A DNA stretch of 64,000 nt from Legionella gratiana (GCF_001467695.1 NZ_LNYE01000029.1:386759-450758); one strand, 5' to 3'. Positions 1 through 9,783 are shown, counted from the stretch's first letter. Made by a program: numbers and translations. The notes: a model not told the origin generated them from the letters alone.

Positions 1-28
1 TACTAAAAACCAGGCAGTATCTCCTCTT

Positions 29-54
29 GCCCTGCAAATGCAGGGCTTTTTTTA
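29..54 (+). terminator. Rho-independent terminator of an upstream gene outside the window
   Basis: A perfect GC-rich hairpin (GCCCTGC, short AAA-containing loop, GCAGGGC) is followed directly by a run of seven T. This is a textbook intrinsic terminator for a plus-strand transcript entering from the left. The first 28 bases contain nothing identifiable, so the terminated gene or RNA is unknown. Confidence 0.85.
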
Positions 55-214
55 TTTTATTGATAATAAAACAAACCATCCTACAGGGGATAATTCTATA
101 TACTGCTTCGATTCTAGTTTGGCTGTATGCATCTACTGTTTTTTTACACGAACAACTTGCTAATAACCTGATCGACATTTACTATCGTATATTTTAAATC
201 GGATCTGATTAGTT

Positions 215-982
215 ATGATTCTTTGTATTGATGTTGGAAACTCTCATATTTATGGCGGTGTTTTTGATGGTGATGAGATAAAGTTGCGTTTTCGCCACAC
301 ATCTAAAATAAGTACCTCAGACGAATTAGGTATCTTTTTAAAAAGTGTTTTGCGTGAAAATAATTGTTTACCAGAATCCATTAAACAAATTGGCATTTGT
401 TCCGTTGTTCCTCAAATTGACTATTCTTTGCGTGCAGCGTGTGTTAAGTATTTTTCTATAGAACCCTTTTTATTACAGGCAGGAGTTAAAACGGGATTAA
501 ATATTAAGTACCGTAACCCTGTGGAAGTTGGCGCAGATAGAATTGCCAATGCAATTGCAACAACTCACCTTTATCCTAATCAAAATTCGATCGTTATTGA
601 TTTTGGTACTGCAACTACTATTTGTGTTATCAGTGCGCAAAAAGCCTATATGGGCGGGGCAATTTTACCAGGAGTTAGGCTCTCAGTAGATGCTTTGTCC
701 AAAAATACTGCAAAATTACCAGCAGTAGAAATAATAAAAATAGAAAACCCAATAGGACGTTCAACTATAGAGAGCATACAATCAGGGGTTTATTATGGTG
801 TTCTTGGTGCTTGCCGTGAGTTGATTCAACGTATGATTCAAGAGGTTTTTGGTGCAGAAAAGACGTTAATCTTAGCTACCGGAGGATTTGCGTCATTATT
901 TGAGAAACAAGGTTTGTATGATCATTTGGTTCCTGATTTAGTGCTGCAAGGAATACGTTTGGCTGCTTTGATGAATAATTGA
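215..982 (+). CDS. coaX: Type III pantothenate kinase
   Basis: CoaX phosphorylates pantothenate in the first step of coenzyme A synthesis and belongs to the ASKHA (acetate/sugar kinase-Hsp70-actin) superfamily. The 255-residue length is normal for the family. Visible motifs are the N-terminal phosphate-binding DVGNS (residues 6-10), GADR (106-109) with its following ANA, the second phosphate motif DFGTATT (129-135), and GGAILPG near 152. It stands alone between an upstream terminator and the convergent ankX. The 78-base gap to ankX has only a weak imperfect hairpin (TGAATCATT/AATGATTCA, 989-1022). Enzyme identity is firm from the motifs; ATG 215 is the only sensible start because it sits directly before the conserved DVGNS. 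Confidence 0.95.
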   Translation: MILCIDVGNSHIYGGVFDGDEIKLRFRHTSKISTSDELGIFLKSVLRENNCLPESIKQIGICSVVPQIDYSLRAACVKYFSIEPFLLQAGVKTGLNIKYRNPVEVGADRIANAIATTHLYPNQNSIVIDFGTATTICVISAQKAYMGGAILPGVRLSVDALSKNTAKLPAVEIIKIENPIGRSTIESIQSGVYYGVLGACRELIQRMIQEVFGAEKTLILATGGFASLFEKQGLYDHLVPDLVLQGIRLAALMNN

Positions 983-1059
983 TTCTGGTGAATCATTTTT
1001 ACTCATATAAGATAATGATTCAGTTGCAACTCAACAAGCCCAGAATTCGCTTTTTCAGA

Positions 1060-3825
1060 CTACATTGTCCATTTTATTTTATGGGTTTCACCGCTTATCA
1101 ATTGACTGGCAGGTTTATCAATTTTCTTTGAAAGTTGTTGGTGATGAATTAAATCTTTCAAGTTATCTGCGGGGTGTCTACTCAATGCCTCTTTGAGCTT
1201 AATATCATAAAGTTCTTTTAATCCAGATAATACTTTTTTATGGGCTTTTGAATCACTTGATTTACCTTTAAATAAACTAAATCCTTCAGGCATAAAATTT
1301 TTGGGGGTACGGATAGTATTTTTCTTGATTTCCATATATAAATCATTAAGTTGCCCCATTGCAACTAATGGATTTTTACTTAGTTTTTTATTTAAGAGCT
1401 GTTTAAATTCTTCATATTGTTCTAAAATCAACTCAGATTCACATTTTTTAAGAAATTTCGTAGGTTGGACAATATTTGTATGGACGCCATTTTTCATTAA
1501 GAGAACAGATAGATGACAAAAATTCTTTGATAAGGCACAATCCAATGTTGTTGCGTTGTTTCCATCTGCCGTTTTTAAATTTACCTTTTCTTTTATAGAT
1601 AACATAGTTAACTCAATAAATTTTTCTTCTGAAAATGAACTGTAGGAATTGAGTGCCTCATGCAATGGATTTCTGCCGTTAGAATTTCTCTCATGGAGCA
1701 AAGCTCTCTTGGTATTTACCAGCTCTTGTATTATCGGTAACTCACATCGCCCCATTGCATGATGCAAAATATTATTCTCAAATTTATCTTTATGGTCGAG
1801 ACTCGCCCCTCTATCCATTAATATTTTTGTTATATTATAATCTCTGATTGCACTAAAAATAGGAGTTTTATTCGAACCATCTTCACGATTAATGAGAAGT
1901 GGATTTTCGTCTGTTATTATTTTTATCAAATTTACCCAATGAGCTGGATTTGAATAAAAAACAAAATGTAATATTGAGCTATTATCATTACTCGTTAAGT
2001 TAGAATTAGCATGGTGTTTTAGCAAATATTTAGTTATTTTTTCATTTCCATTTTGGACAGCTAACATTAATGCTGTCTCATTTCTTTCTGTTAATGGAGC
2101 ATTTATATCGAATCCGGCGTCCAAAAATTTTTTAATAATAGTCCTACTTCCTAGATGAATCGCTACAAAAAAAGCTTCTGGATTTTTTAAAATTTGTTGA
2201 TTTTTAGCAATGATTTTTTGGAATGTGCCGATATCATTCCGATTCATTATCATTTGCAAAAGTTCATGGCTAATATGTACATCAGGATTCAATAGCTTTT
2301 CTACAGTAGTGAAATGCTTATTTTGATAAGCTAAAGTTATTGCAGAAGCGCCTCTGTTATCTAATGTATTTATTTCAATATTGTCGGTATCCGTTAAGGT
2401 ATCTATGATTCCGTAGCTGCCAAATTCAGCAGCATAATGAAACGCAGTTTTTCCCTGTTTGTCTTTCATGTTCAATATTTGCATGGAGTTCTCTTGAGTC
2501 AACAAAGCAGACATTATTTTTCCCATTACTTTCATATTTCCAAATTCCGCAGCGTAATGGAGAACAGTCTTGCCGTCTAAATCCTGAATTGATAAGTCTG
2601 CTTTTTGAGCAAGAAGTTCCTCGAGCATAGCACTATTGTGCATCAAAATAGCTAGTTGAATAGGAGTTCTACCGACATAGAGTGGAGGAGCTCCTTGATC
2701 GATACATTGATTAATTTTAGATTGATGCATTGATACAAGTGCTTTTATATCATTCGGATCACTAAAATAAGCTGCTCCCCTATGAAGTGGATATTCATTA
2801 GATAATGAGGCAGTACAACTTTCTGCCTGCTCGACGACCAAACTTTCTTGTGATGGTAAAAACTCAAGGCTTTGAATCATAGAGAAAGAAGGACTATCAA
2901 GCATTTCCTTAAACTTAGTTCCGTTTTCTTTAGTTGAGTTATATCCGTATAATGAGATACCTGTTTCATTATTTTTAATAATTTGCATTGTATTGAAAAT
3001 TGCTTCTTTTATAATAACTGCTAATTCATTAGTACTATATAAGTCAAAAACATTCGGTTCATAAAAAGTTGCTGGTGGTAAGCCTTGTTGCATTAATAGG
3101 ATATTCAATAAATTATTTACAAAAGTTCTGCCATTCGCATCTCTAAAAGGATGCAATACCTCATATTGACGAATATGTTTGGCAATAACTTGTAGTTTTT
3201 CGTCAACTGTTTTGGCTTGCTTAATTTCGTTATTATAAGATTGAGTAATTGCTTCAAGGAAGAACTCCACATTTTCTCTTACTGCAAGATAGAAGTGACT
3301 CGTAACACTATGACCATGGTTACACATATCTGCATAAATGCTTTTAGCGAGCTCGGGAATTTGTTCTTGTTGTAAATCTTCAAAATAGTCTTTATCAAAC
3401 TTTGGCGCAAACATTCCTCCCTGTCCTGGGCCAAAACTTGCTTTACTTTTCCTAAGAAAAAATAATTGCAAGAACTCCTCAATTCCTTTGATTGATGCAC
3501 GATTAGCAGGAATTCCAAATGACACCGGTTCAGTGGTTCTAGGTTCACCTGGATTTTTATCCGCTAATTCTTCTACTTTTCGACCGCATTTTTTATGAAT
3601 GCTCTTTATTAAGTCAACGCTCAGCTCAAAATCTTTATCTGATTCCTCAATTTCTAACGCAGTAGAGCATAAGCTTTCTAAGGCAGCGCTAAGGCTACCA
3701 GGCTCTCTCGATTCATAACCTTGCCAACCATTTTCTTTGACCCAAAAACGTCCATCAACAAATAACCGCCATACCTCTTCAGATGGATAGGATTTTAGAA
3801 AAAATAGACCAGGTAGCTTAGCCAT
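1060..3825 (-). CDS. ankX: AnkX-like Fic-domain phosphocholine transferase with ankyrin repeats (Dot/Icm effector)
   Basis: In L. pneumophila AnkX (lpg0695) transfers phosphocholine from CDP-choline to host Rab1 and Rab35. Numbered from ATG 3825, this 921-residue protein has the Fic active-site motif HPFRDANGRT starting at His225, close to the published AnkX His229. The N-terminal stretch (LPGLFFLKSYPSEEVWRLF) and the region after the motif match my memory of AnkX almost residue for residue. From about residue 345 to 790 there are many ankyrin-type repeats (DGKTVLHYAAEFGN, QGKTAFHYAAEFGS and others). The frame extends to TTG 3867, but ATG 3825 has a GGGGGAG ribosome site 7 bases upstream and matches the known N-terminus, so it is preferred. 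It is divergent from lem3, its functional antagonist. The orthology is my inference from remembered sequence; the Fic and ankyrin content is seen directly. Confidence 0.93.
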   Translation of the reverse strand: MAKLPGLFFLKSYPSEEVWRLFVDGRFWVKENGWQGYESREPGSLSAALESLCSTALEIEESDKDFELSVDLIKSIHKKCGRKVEELADKNPGEPRTTEPVSFGIPANRASIKGIEEFLQLFFLRKSKASFGPGQGGMFAPKFDKDYFEDLQQEQIPELAKSIYADMCNHGHSVTSHFYLAVRENVEFFLEAITQSYNNEIKQAKTVDEKLQVIAKHIRQYEVLHPFRDANGRTFVNNLLNILLMQQGLPPATFYEPNVFDLYSTNELAVIIKEAIFNTMQIIKNNETGISLYGYNSTKENGTKFKEMLDSPSFSMIQSLEFLPSQESLVVEQAESCTASLSNEYPLHRGAAYFSDPNDIKALVSMHQSKINQCIDQGAPPLYVGRTPIQLAILMHNSAMLEELLAQKADLSIQDLDGKTVLHYAAEFGNMKVMGKIMSALLTQENSMQILNMKDKQGKTAFHYAAEFGSYGIIDTLTDTDNIEINTLDNRGASAITLAYQNKHFTTVEKLLNPDVHISHELLQMIMNRNDIGTFQKIIAKNQQILKNPEAFFVAIHLGSRTIIKKFLDAGFDINAPLTERNETALMLAVQNGNEKITKYLLKHHANSNLTSNDNSSILHFVFYSNPAHWVNLIKIITDENPLLINREDGSNKTPIFSAIRDYNITKILMDRGASLDHKDKFENNILHHAMGRCELPIIQELVNTKRALLHERNSNGRNPLHEALNSYSSFSEEKFIELTMLSIKEKVNLKTADGNNATTLDCALSKNFCHLSVLLMKNGVHTNIVQPTKFLKKCESELILEQYEEFKQLLNKKLSKNPLVAMGQLNDLYMEIKKNTIRTPKNFMPEGFSLFKGKSSDSKAHKKVLSGLKELYDIKLKEALSRHPADNLKDLIHHQQLSKKIDKPASQLISGETHKIKWTM

Positions 3826-4155
3826 GATGTACTCCCCCAAGAAAAATATGCTTTTTTTTAAACCCAATTGATTTAATTATAGCTTATAGGAGTAAGGTGA
3901 ATGGCAGGGTATATGAGAATGAATATGGAACGACATTATCTTAAGAGCAGCATATAGACTTGAAGAAGCATAATTGTGTATTTATGAAACATATTGCGCT
4001 CTATTTGTTTTGTTTGGCAATGATTCTTTGTGATATACTATTAATTTGATTCCGAATAAATTAGGTAACTTTGGTGAAAATTGTTTAAGGTAGCTATCAT
4101 CTTTTAAAGCCGCTTTTTATCATGGAAAATAGTTTTGATTTGAGAGAGTAATAAT
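3826..4155. promoter_or_regulatory. Divergent ankX/lem3 intergenic region
   Basis: About 330 bases separate the start codons of the divergent ankX and lem3 genes, so both promoters must lie here. On the plus strand a TATACT at 4034-4039 could be a -10 element for lem3, but no convincing -35 is spaced correctly. I see no clear PmrA or CpxR box and no dispersed repeat. The lem3 start is preceded by GAGAGAG (4142-4148), a usable ribosome site. No further gene is visible. Confidence 0.4.
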
Positions 4156-5808
4156 ATGAGAGATAAAGTTATCACAAGTAAAAATTCTATTTTTGCTCCC
4201 TCAATTTCTAAAGACAACTCTATAGATTTAGTAACTTTCTTATCAAAAAGATTTTATTCTGTAAATCATAGCCACAACAGTGCAATTATAACCGGTTCGA
4301 GCCTTGCTTATGGGGGGGAGGATTTGGAACATGATACTATACTTGATAGCGCTGGGGTTTCAATAACCAAGAATAAGCTTGGCGTTATTAATGGTGCAAG
4401 AGTTGCAGTCACTGATGGTTTGGGTGGAGGGGTTGGTGATCAAGAAGAGGATAATAATATTCATAAAGTAGCTTATTCTACTTGTGAAGCATTTTTAGAT
4501 AGTAAGAAAAATATAGATGCGACACTCAATTTGATTAATCTACCAACTTCTTCTTCCAGAAAGCTTATTAAATTAAGACCAGAAGATGCGCATGCTTCTA
4601 TGGCTGCTTTTATCTATAACTATGATTCAAACAAAGGCTATTCAGGTGAGTTTGTCAATGTTGGTGATGGGTTAATTATTGTTTTAGATAAACAACTAAA
4701 GATGAAACATACAATCTGCGCTCGTCATATTTATCGGGGATTCGGTCAATGGACACCCCCGTCCGTACAAATGCTAGAATCAGCTCCTGATAGAAACAAA
4801 TTAATTATAAAACAAACATTGGAGCTTGATGAAGGTGATATCATAGTTTCTATGACAGACGGAATATGGGGAGAGTTCGAATCCAATTTGATTTCTCAGA
4901 CTACAGAACAACGTGATATAGCAATCGATCGCCTTACCTTCGAAGCTCTCTTTGACCAATTAAAGGGTAAGCAAAATCCTTCTACCTTTGAAATAGCTGA
5001 GCTTATTACGAGACAAGCAATGTCCAAAAGCTTGGAGCGCAGAAAAATCCTGTTAAAATTAATTGATGACATCGAGCAAGAATGCTTTCCACAAAAAGAG
5101 ATTAAAACCATCAAGGAGGTATTAGACTACTGTGCTAATCATGGAAGAGTAGAACTAGCGAATACATTAAAATCCATTCTTTTTGAGCAAGGCATGAATG
5201 ATGGAGTAGTTTATTTTATTGATAAAGTTGATCAAATCCCTCTTGACATAGTGATGCAAGATTTAACCGGTCGTTGTGTTGGCGATTGTTCAACAATTAA
5301 CGTTACTCGAGTTCCTCATCATTTAGATGAACTCGTACGATGTTTCATAACCAATCCTGAGAATCACCGAACTTTAGCGACATTTCTTAAAGCAGCTATC
5401 AAATCGGAGCTTGATTTAAAGGAGACGTTTGAGCGTCTCGCCCTTGAAATGAGACAGATTGAGGTAGAGTCTAACTTTTCTGAAGCAATTTTTGAACCTG
5501 TGTTTAAAAAAGAAACGCTTAATAAGGCACAAAAACTCCTAACACATTATTTTCGTATATCGACACATTTGGACAGTGAGCGAAGTTATGAGAAAAGGTT
5601 AACTTATGTAACTAGATATTTAACTCAAGAAGCAGTTCTGGAGAAAAATGATATTGACTCATTATTATCAATGTTACATAGCCAGATTAAGCCTAAAATA
5701 GCATTCAAAACGTTCTTTCAGAACCAAAACAAATTATATAATAAGTTTCTTACCGAAATTGCAACTGAAATAGATAGTGCTGAACCATGCGGTAAGCAAT
5801 GCAAATAG
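4156..5808 (+). CDS. lem3: Lem3-like PP2C-fold dephosphocholinase (Dot/Icm effector)
   Basis: In L. pneumophila Lem3 (lpg0696, about 570 residues) removes phosphocholine that AnkX attaches to Rab1. This 550-residue protein has the metal-binding skeleton of a PPM/PP2C phosphatase: DG at 87-88 in VAVTDGLGGG, NVGDG with Asp171, and SMTDGIW with Asp235. The C-terminal half (about 290-550) is helical and not recognisable as a known domain. Position next to ankX, as in L. pneumophila, length and the PP2C motifs support the assignment. It has no signal peptide or membrane segment, as expected for a Dot/Icm substrate. The alternative is a generic PP2C-type protein phosphatase, which the context makes unlikely. 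Confidence 0.88.
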   Translation: MRDKVITSKNSIFAPSISKDNSIDLVTFLSKRFYSVNHSHNSAIITGSSLAYGGEDLEHDTILDSAGVSITKNKLGVINGARVAVTDGLGGGVGDQEEDNNIHKVAYSTCEAFLDSKKNIDATLNLINLPTSSSRKLIKLRPEDAHASMAAFIYNYDSNKGYSGEFVNVGDGLIIVLDKQLKMKHTICARHIYRGFGQWTPPSVQMLESAPDRNKLIIKQTLELDEGDIIVSMTDGIWGEFESNLISQTTEQRDIAIDRLTFEALFDQLKGKQNPSTFEIAELITRQAMSKSLERRKILLKLIDDIEQECFPQKEIKTIKEVLDYCANHGRVELANTLKSILFEQGMNDGVVYFIDKVDQIPLDIVMQDLTGRCVGDCSTINVTRVPHHLDELVRCFITNPENHRTLATFLKAAIKSELDLKETFERLALEMRQIEVESNFSEAIFEPVFKKETLNKAQKLLTHYFRISTHLDSERSYEKRLTYVTRYLTQEAVLEKNDIDSLLSMLHSQIKPKIAFKTFFQNQNKLYNKFLTEIATEIDSAEPCGKQCK

Positions 5809-5959
5809 GGTAAGCTCAGGTTGATGCAGCTGTCCGTTCGACCATGATTCACCATCCTCCTCTGTACTTTTTACCCTGTTCTATCTCTGCTGAATACTAT
5901 TCCCTATTGGAGTTGTTTTTAAATAAGTCTTGCAACTGCTTTTTCTATAAATAATCAAT

Positions 5960-6103
5960 AGACTTCTTTCCAAACTCTACTGTAGTGGAGAGTTGCTACG
6001 TTGATACGGTGCTCGAATCCTCATGTACTGGCGTGTACACTCCAGTTCTGTGCTCCGTTTCTCCTTGCACTTCCCTCACTACAGCAAGCCTGGAAGAAAG
6101 CCT
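5960..6103. repeat. Palindromic intergenic element between lem3 and mraZ
   Basis: The ends AGACTTCTTTCCA (5960-5972) and TGGAAGAAAGCCT (6091-6103) are imperfect inverted repeats (10 of 13). Nested inside is CTGTAGTG (5980-5987) pairing with CACTACAG (6077-6084), and a central hairpin TGTAC-TGGC-GTGTACA near 6024-6039. The architecture resembles the elements at 43414-43548 and 56449-56575, which also have a central CTTCGTGTATG-type hairpin. The flanking sequence 5809-5959 holds no gene; the only feature noted there is a stretch TGCAACTGCTTTTTCTAT at 5931 that resembles half of another repeat family. Confidence 0.6.
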
Positions 6104-6182
6104 AATATTTATTCATATAGATTTTTTTTAGTCAATTATTTTGTCAGTCATAAATAAATTAGTTAAAAAGTGGATTTTTATC

Positions 6183-6258
6183 TTGACGCATGGAGAAATG
6201 TGTTTCTATAGTGTATAAAAGTGGAGTAGAATAATAAAAAAGTGGAGAATTGTGGGGG
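6183..6258 (+). promoter_or_regulatory. mraZ promoter with MraZ-type operator repeats
   Basis: TTGACG (6183-6188) and TATAGT (6207-6212) form a good sigma-70 promoter with an 18-base spacer. Just downstream of the expected start site are GTGGAG (6221), GTGGAG (6242) and GTGGGG (6252). The last two are 10 bases apart and the first is 21 bases away, that is on the same helical face. MraZ of E. coli and other bacteria is known to bind direct TGGGN-like repeats spaced by about one helical turn in its own promoter. This is therefore the likely autoregulatory operator of the division cluster. The repeats are seen; the binding is inferred. Confidence 0.75.
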
Positions 6259-6285
6259 AATGAAAACCCTCACATAAACAAAGCC

Positions 6286-6744
6286 ATGTTTCGTGGAATA
6301 AATGCCATCACTATCGATACAAAAGGACGCTTAGCTATCCCTACGCGTTACCGATCTGCGTTGGGGGCTGATGAAAAAATTCCTTTAGTGGTGACTATTG
6401 ATACTGAAGAAACATGCTTGTTGCTGTACACCTCAGCTCAATGGCAGATAATTGAGGATAACTTGCAAAAACTACCTAGCTTTAATGCAGCTGCACGAAG
6501 AATACAACGTTTATTGATTGGTCATGCAACTGATGTCGAAGTTGATGCAAATGGACGCGTGTTACTGCCAACAGTTTTGAGAAATTATGCACAGTTGGAA
6601 AAAGATGTAGTGATGATAGGCCAAGGAAATAAATTTGAAGTCTGGAATAAAGATATTTGGGAAACTCGGCGTGAGCAATGGTTAGCTGAGGAAAGTTCTG
6701 GAACTTCTGGTTTACCTGATGAAATGAAAACGTTTTCTTTGTAA
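6286..6744 (+). CDS. mraZ: MraZ, transcriptional regulator of the division/cell-wall cluster
   Basis: MraZ is an AbrB-like ring-forming DNA-binding protein that represses its own operon. The protein has two SpoVT/AbrB-type repeats, each with its signature ([13 protein letters not shown] near the N-terminus and [13 protein letters not shown] in the second half). The open frame reaches back to TTG 6250, but the family begins with MFRGINAI, so ATG 6286 gives a normal 152-residue product. No strong ribosome site precedes ATG 6286; the GGGGGA at 6254-6259 instead serves ATG 6260, which opens a five-codon frame. The gene ends in TAATG, one base into the alternative rsmH start. Confidence 0.92.
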   Translation: MFRGINAITIDTKGRLAIPTRYRSALGADEKIPLVVTIDTEETCLLLYTSAQWQIIEDNLQKLPSFNAAARRIQRLLIGHATDVEVDANGRVLLPTVLRNYAQLEKDVVMIGQGNKFEVWNKDIWETRREQWLAEESSGTSGLPDEMKTFSL

Positions 6745-6755
6745 TGGAAACAACT

Positions 6756-7682
6756 ATGGCAACACATCAATCCGTATTATTGCATGAATCAATAACAGGC
6801 TTAGCCATTAAAAGCAGTGGCATCTATTTTGATGGCACTTTTGGGCGCGGTGGCCACAGTAAGGAGATTTTGCGTCATTTAAATGAAGAAGGGCGTTTGT
6901 ACGCTATAGATAAAGATTTGGATGCCCTAGCATATGCTAAAGAACATTTTGACCAAGATAAACGGTTTCATATATTTCAAGGCTCTTTCGCAAGAATTCA
7001 AGAATTTGCAGATGAAGTGGGTGTATTGGGAATGGTAGATGGGATTTTACTTGATTTAGGGGTTTCTTCACCACAATTAGACAATCCAGAAAGAGGTTTT
7101 AGTTTTCTACAGCTAGGTCCATTGGATATGCGTATGGATAGGTCTCAGTCTCTGAGTGCAGCACGTTTTGTTAATGAAGCAGAAGCAGATGAAATGGCTG
7201 CTATTTTTAGACTTTATGGGGAAGAACGTTTTGCTGGACGGATAGCCAAAGCCATTGTTGCTGCAAGAACTACTGCTCCTATTTCTACGACTCTGCAGTT
7301 AGCAGAAATTGTAAAAGAAGCAAATCCAAAATGGGAAAAGCACAAACATCCTGCAACACGCGTATTTCAAGCAATTCGAATTTACATTAATCAAGAACTC
7401 AACGATTTAAAAAGCTGTTTGGAGCAATGTCTTCATGTTTTAGCACCCAAAGGTAGATTGGTAGTGATTAGTTTTCACTCTCTTGAAGATCGAATTGTCA
7501 AACAATTTATGAGGAATAAAGAAGTAGGCGCTCAACCACCTCCTGAAGTACCCATACGTTACGAAGAATTAAAAACAAGTTTTAAAAGAATAGGTAAGGC
7601 CATAATGCCGCAAGAAAACGAAGTAAGTAAGAACGTCAGGGCTCGAAGTGCAGTACTTAGAATAGGGGAGAAATTAGCATGA
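6756..7682 (+). CDS. rsmH: 16S rRNA m4C1402 methyltransferase RsmH (MraW)
   Basis: RsmH adds the N4-methyl group to C1402 of 16S rRNA using S-adenosylmethionine. The class I methyltransferase motifs are present: [10 protein letters not shown] near the N-terminus, [14 protein letters not shown] in the middle, [14 protein letters not shown] and [10 protein letters not shown] in the last third. Two starts are possible, ATG 6744 (overlapping the mraZ stop) and ATG 6756; the family begins [11 protein letters not shown], so ATG 6756 (308 residues) is preferred. It is the second gene of the mraZ operon, and its stop overlaps the ftsL start by four bases, indicating coupled translation. Confidence 0.95.
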   Translation: MATHQSVLLHESITGLAIKSSGIYFDGTFGRGGHSKEILRHLNEEGRLYAIDKDLDALAYAKEHFDQDKRFHIFQGSFARIQEFADEVGVLGMVDGILLDLGVSSPQLDNPERGFSFLQLGPLDMRMDRSQSLSAARFVNEAEADEMAAIFRLYGEERFAGRIAKAIVAARTTAPISTTLQLAEIVKEANPKWEKHKHPATRVFQAIRIYINQELNDLKSCLEQCLHVLAPKGRLVVISFHSLEDRIVKQFMRNKEVGAQPPPEVPIRYEELKTSFKRIGKAIMPQENEVSKNVRARSAVLRIGEKLA

Positions 7683-8023
7683 ACGCTGCAGCGAAAGTAA
7701 TTAACCAAGAAGGTACTTTATTTAATGGTCAACTGGCAGATATACATATGTCTAAATCATTATACATGCTGATTATATTATTAGTAGCTGTATTGATAAG
7801 TGCGTTGGCTGTAGTTTACAGTACCAATTCGTATCGTGTGACTTTAAGTCAAGTGGAGCAACAAGAACAACTCACTCACTATTTGCAGCTGCAATGGGGG
7901 CAATTACTTTTGGAACAAGCAAGCTTGGCTACTCCAGCTCGCGTAGAAGAGCTTGCTAGCGATAAATTACAGATGGTGTTACCTACCTCTAAAAATTCTT
8001 ACTGGTTGCAGGCTCAGCAGTAG
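7679..8023 (+). CDS. ftsL: Cell division protein FtsL
   Basis: FtsL is a bitopic membrane protein of the FtsQLB divisome subcomplex. This 114-residue protein has a short cytoplasmic N-terminus, one membrane span at about residues 27-47 ([20 protein letters not shown]), and a periplasmic coiled-coil-like segment. That topology and its place between rsmH and ftsI identify it, since FtsL sequences diverge quickly. An AGGGGAG ribosome site lies 9 bases upstream of ATG 7679 inside rsmH. The 54 bases to ftsI contain no terminator, so it belongs to the same operon. Confidence 0.9.
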   Translation: MNAAAKVINQEGTLFNGQLADIHMSKSLYMLIILLVAVLISALAVVYSTNSYRVTLSQVEQQEQLTHYLQLQWGQLLLEQASLATPARVEELASDKLQMVLPTSKNSYWLQAQQ

Positions 8024-8077
8024 AAGTTTTTATTTCAAACGAGTACCATTGCCACAGGTTATAAATGGTAGATATCC

Positions 8078-9745
8078 ATGAAAAAATCAACCCATTTAAA
8101 TAGACTTATCATTGTATCTGCTTTTTTTTCGTTGCTTTTACTCATTTTGGTATTGCGTATGATTGACTTAACTGTACTTCATCGGCAATTTCTCCAAGGT
8201 CAGGGTAATGCACGAAGTTTACGGGTAGTAGATATTCCTGCCCATAGAGGGATGATCATGGATAGGAATGGTACTCCTTTGGCAATTAGCACTCCTGTAG
8301 AATCAGTCTGGGTCAACCCTAAGGAATTTGCTCCTGACAAAGAGCAATTTATGTCTTTGGCAGCCTATTTAAATTTTACTCCGCCGCAATTAAGTCGCAA
8401 AATAGTAGATGCTGAGAATAAAGAATTAGAATTCGTTTACTTACAAAGACAATTACCTCCTCCTTTGGCAAAGCAAATAAAGGCGCTTAAAATTCCCGGT
8501 GTCAATTTTCAAAAAGAATTTAAACGTTATTATCCTGATTCAGACAGTATGTCGCAGTTGATAGGTTTTACAAATGTAGATGATCAGGGGTTAGAGGGAA
8601 TAGAATTAGCCTATCAGGACTGGCTGAAAGGAGTAGTTGGTAAAAAAAGAGTAATTAAAGATCGTTTAGGTCGAATTATTGATGAGTTAGGAGTTATTAA
8701 AGAACCACGTCCTGGACGTGACATGACCTTAAGTATTGACAGAAGATTGCAGTATTTAGCATACAGTGAATTAAGTAAAACTGTTGAAGAGTTTGCTGCA
8801 AAATCTGGTTCTGTTGTGGTAGTTGATACTGAAAATGGTGAAATTTTAGCTATGGCTAATGTTCCTTCGTATAATCCTAATTCACGCGGCCGTTATGATA
8901 AAGATACTTATCGGAATAGGGCTGTTACGGATACATTTGAACCAGGATCTGTAATTAAGACTTTCAGTATAGCCAGTGCTTTAGAAACAGGATTGTTTAC
9001 ACCTTCAACCATAATTGATACAAATCCTAGTTGGATGGTTGTTCATGGTCATGCGGTACGAGACATTCACAACTATGGTGTTTTGAATGTGACGGGAGTA
9101 TTGCAACACTCAAGTAATGTTGGTGTAACAAAAATGGTTTTAGCAAGCCCTCCAGAACAATTAATAGGATTATTACAGCGTTGTGGTTTTGGTCAACGCA
9201 CAGAAAGTACTTACCCTGGAGAAAGTGAAGGTGGAATTGTTAATGCCAAAGATGCAAATCCTTTCGTTTTGGCAACGTTGAGTTTTGGGTATGGTTTATC
9301 GGTAACTGCATTACAATTGGCTAAAGCTAACATGATTTTCGCAAATCAAGGAAAATTGATTCCAGTGACCTTACTGCATAATGATCCTCCAACTCCTGGA
9401 GTACAAGTAATAAAACCTGAAACAGCACAACAGGTTCTATCCATGATGGAAGTAGTTATGAAAGATGGAACGGGGCGCGCTGCAAAAGTACCCGGGTACC
9501 GTGTAGCTGGAAAAACTGGAACGGCTCGTGTGGCCGGAAAAGATGGGTATAAAGATAAAAAATATACTGCAAGTTTTGTGGGTATTGCTCCAGTTTCAAA
9601 ACCTAAATTTGTTGTAGTTGTTATAATCCATGAACCTTCTCGAAAGGGTTATTATGCTGCTGCGGTTGCAGCTCCTTTATTTACGAAGATCATGTCAGGA
9701 GCATTACGATTGTTTAATATACCTACGGATGAGTTGGTGGGGTAA
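8078..9745 (+). CDS. ftsI: Septal peptidoglycan transpeptidase FtsI (PBP3)
   Basis: FtsI crosslinks septal peptidoglycan. The 555-residue protein has a single N-terminal membrane anchor (about 8-30), a class B dimerisation region starting at AHRGMIMDRNG (55-65), and a transpeptidase domain. Catalytic motifs are visible: SVIK with Ser291, SSN at 345-347 and KTG at 479-481. Length fits gammaproteobacterial FtsI. It lies downstream of ftsL and 38 bases before murE, part of the mraZ operon. Confidence 0.95.
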   Translation: MKKSTHLNRLIIVSAFFSLLLLILVLRMIDLTVLHRQFLQGQGNARSLRVVDIPAHRGMIMDRNGTPLAISTPVESVWVNPKEFAPDKEQFMSLAAYLNFTPPQLSRKIVDAENKELEFVYLQRQLPPPLAKQIKALKIPGVNFQKEFKRYYPDSDSMSQLIGFTNVDDQGLEGIELAYQDWLKGVVGKKRVIKDRLGRIIDELGVIKEPRPGRDMTLSIDRRLQYLAYSELSKTVEEFAAKSGSVVVVDTENGEILAMANVPSYNPNSRGRYDKDTYRNRAVTDTFEPGSVIKTFSIASALETGLFTPSTIIDTNPSWMVVHGHAVRDIHNYGVLNVTGVLQHSSNVGVTKMVLASPPEQLIGLLQRCGFGQRTESTYPGESEGGIVNAKDANPFVLATLSFGYGLSVTALQLAKANMIFANQGKLIPVTLLHNDPPTPGVQVIKPETAQQVLSMMEVVMKDGTGRAAKVPGYRVAGKTGTARVAGKDGYKDKKYTASFVGIAPVSKPKFVVVVIIHEPSRKGYYAAAVAAPLFTKIMSGALRLFNIPTDELVG

Positions 9746-9783
9746 ATTGGGTTTCGAACGGAGTTAATTTTAGGAACTAGTTA

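Noticed and set aside
5996..6060. tRNA-like segment containing GCTCGAATCC
   Set aside because: The T-loop-like string is present but no acceptor or D arm can be folded; it belongs to a palindromic intergenic element.
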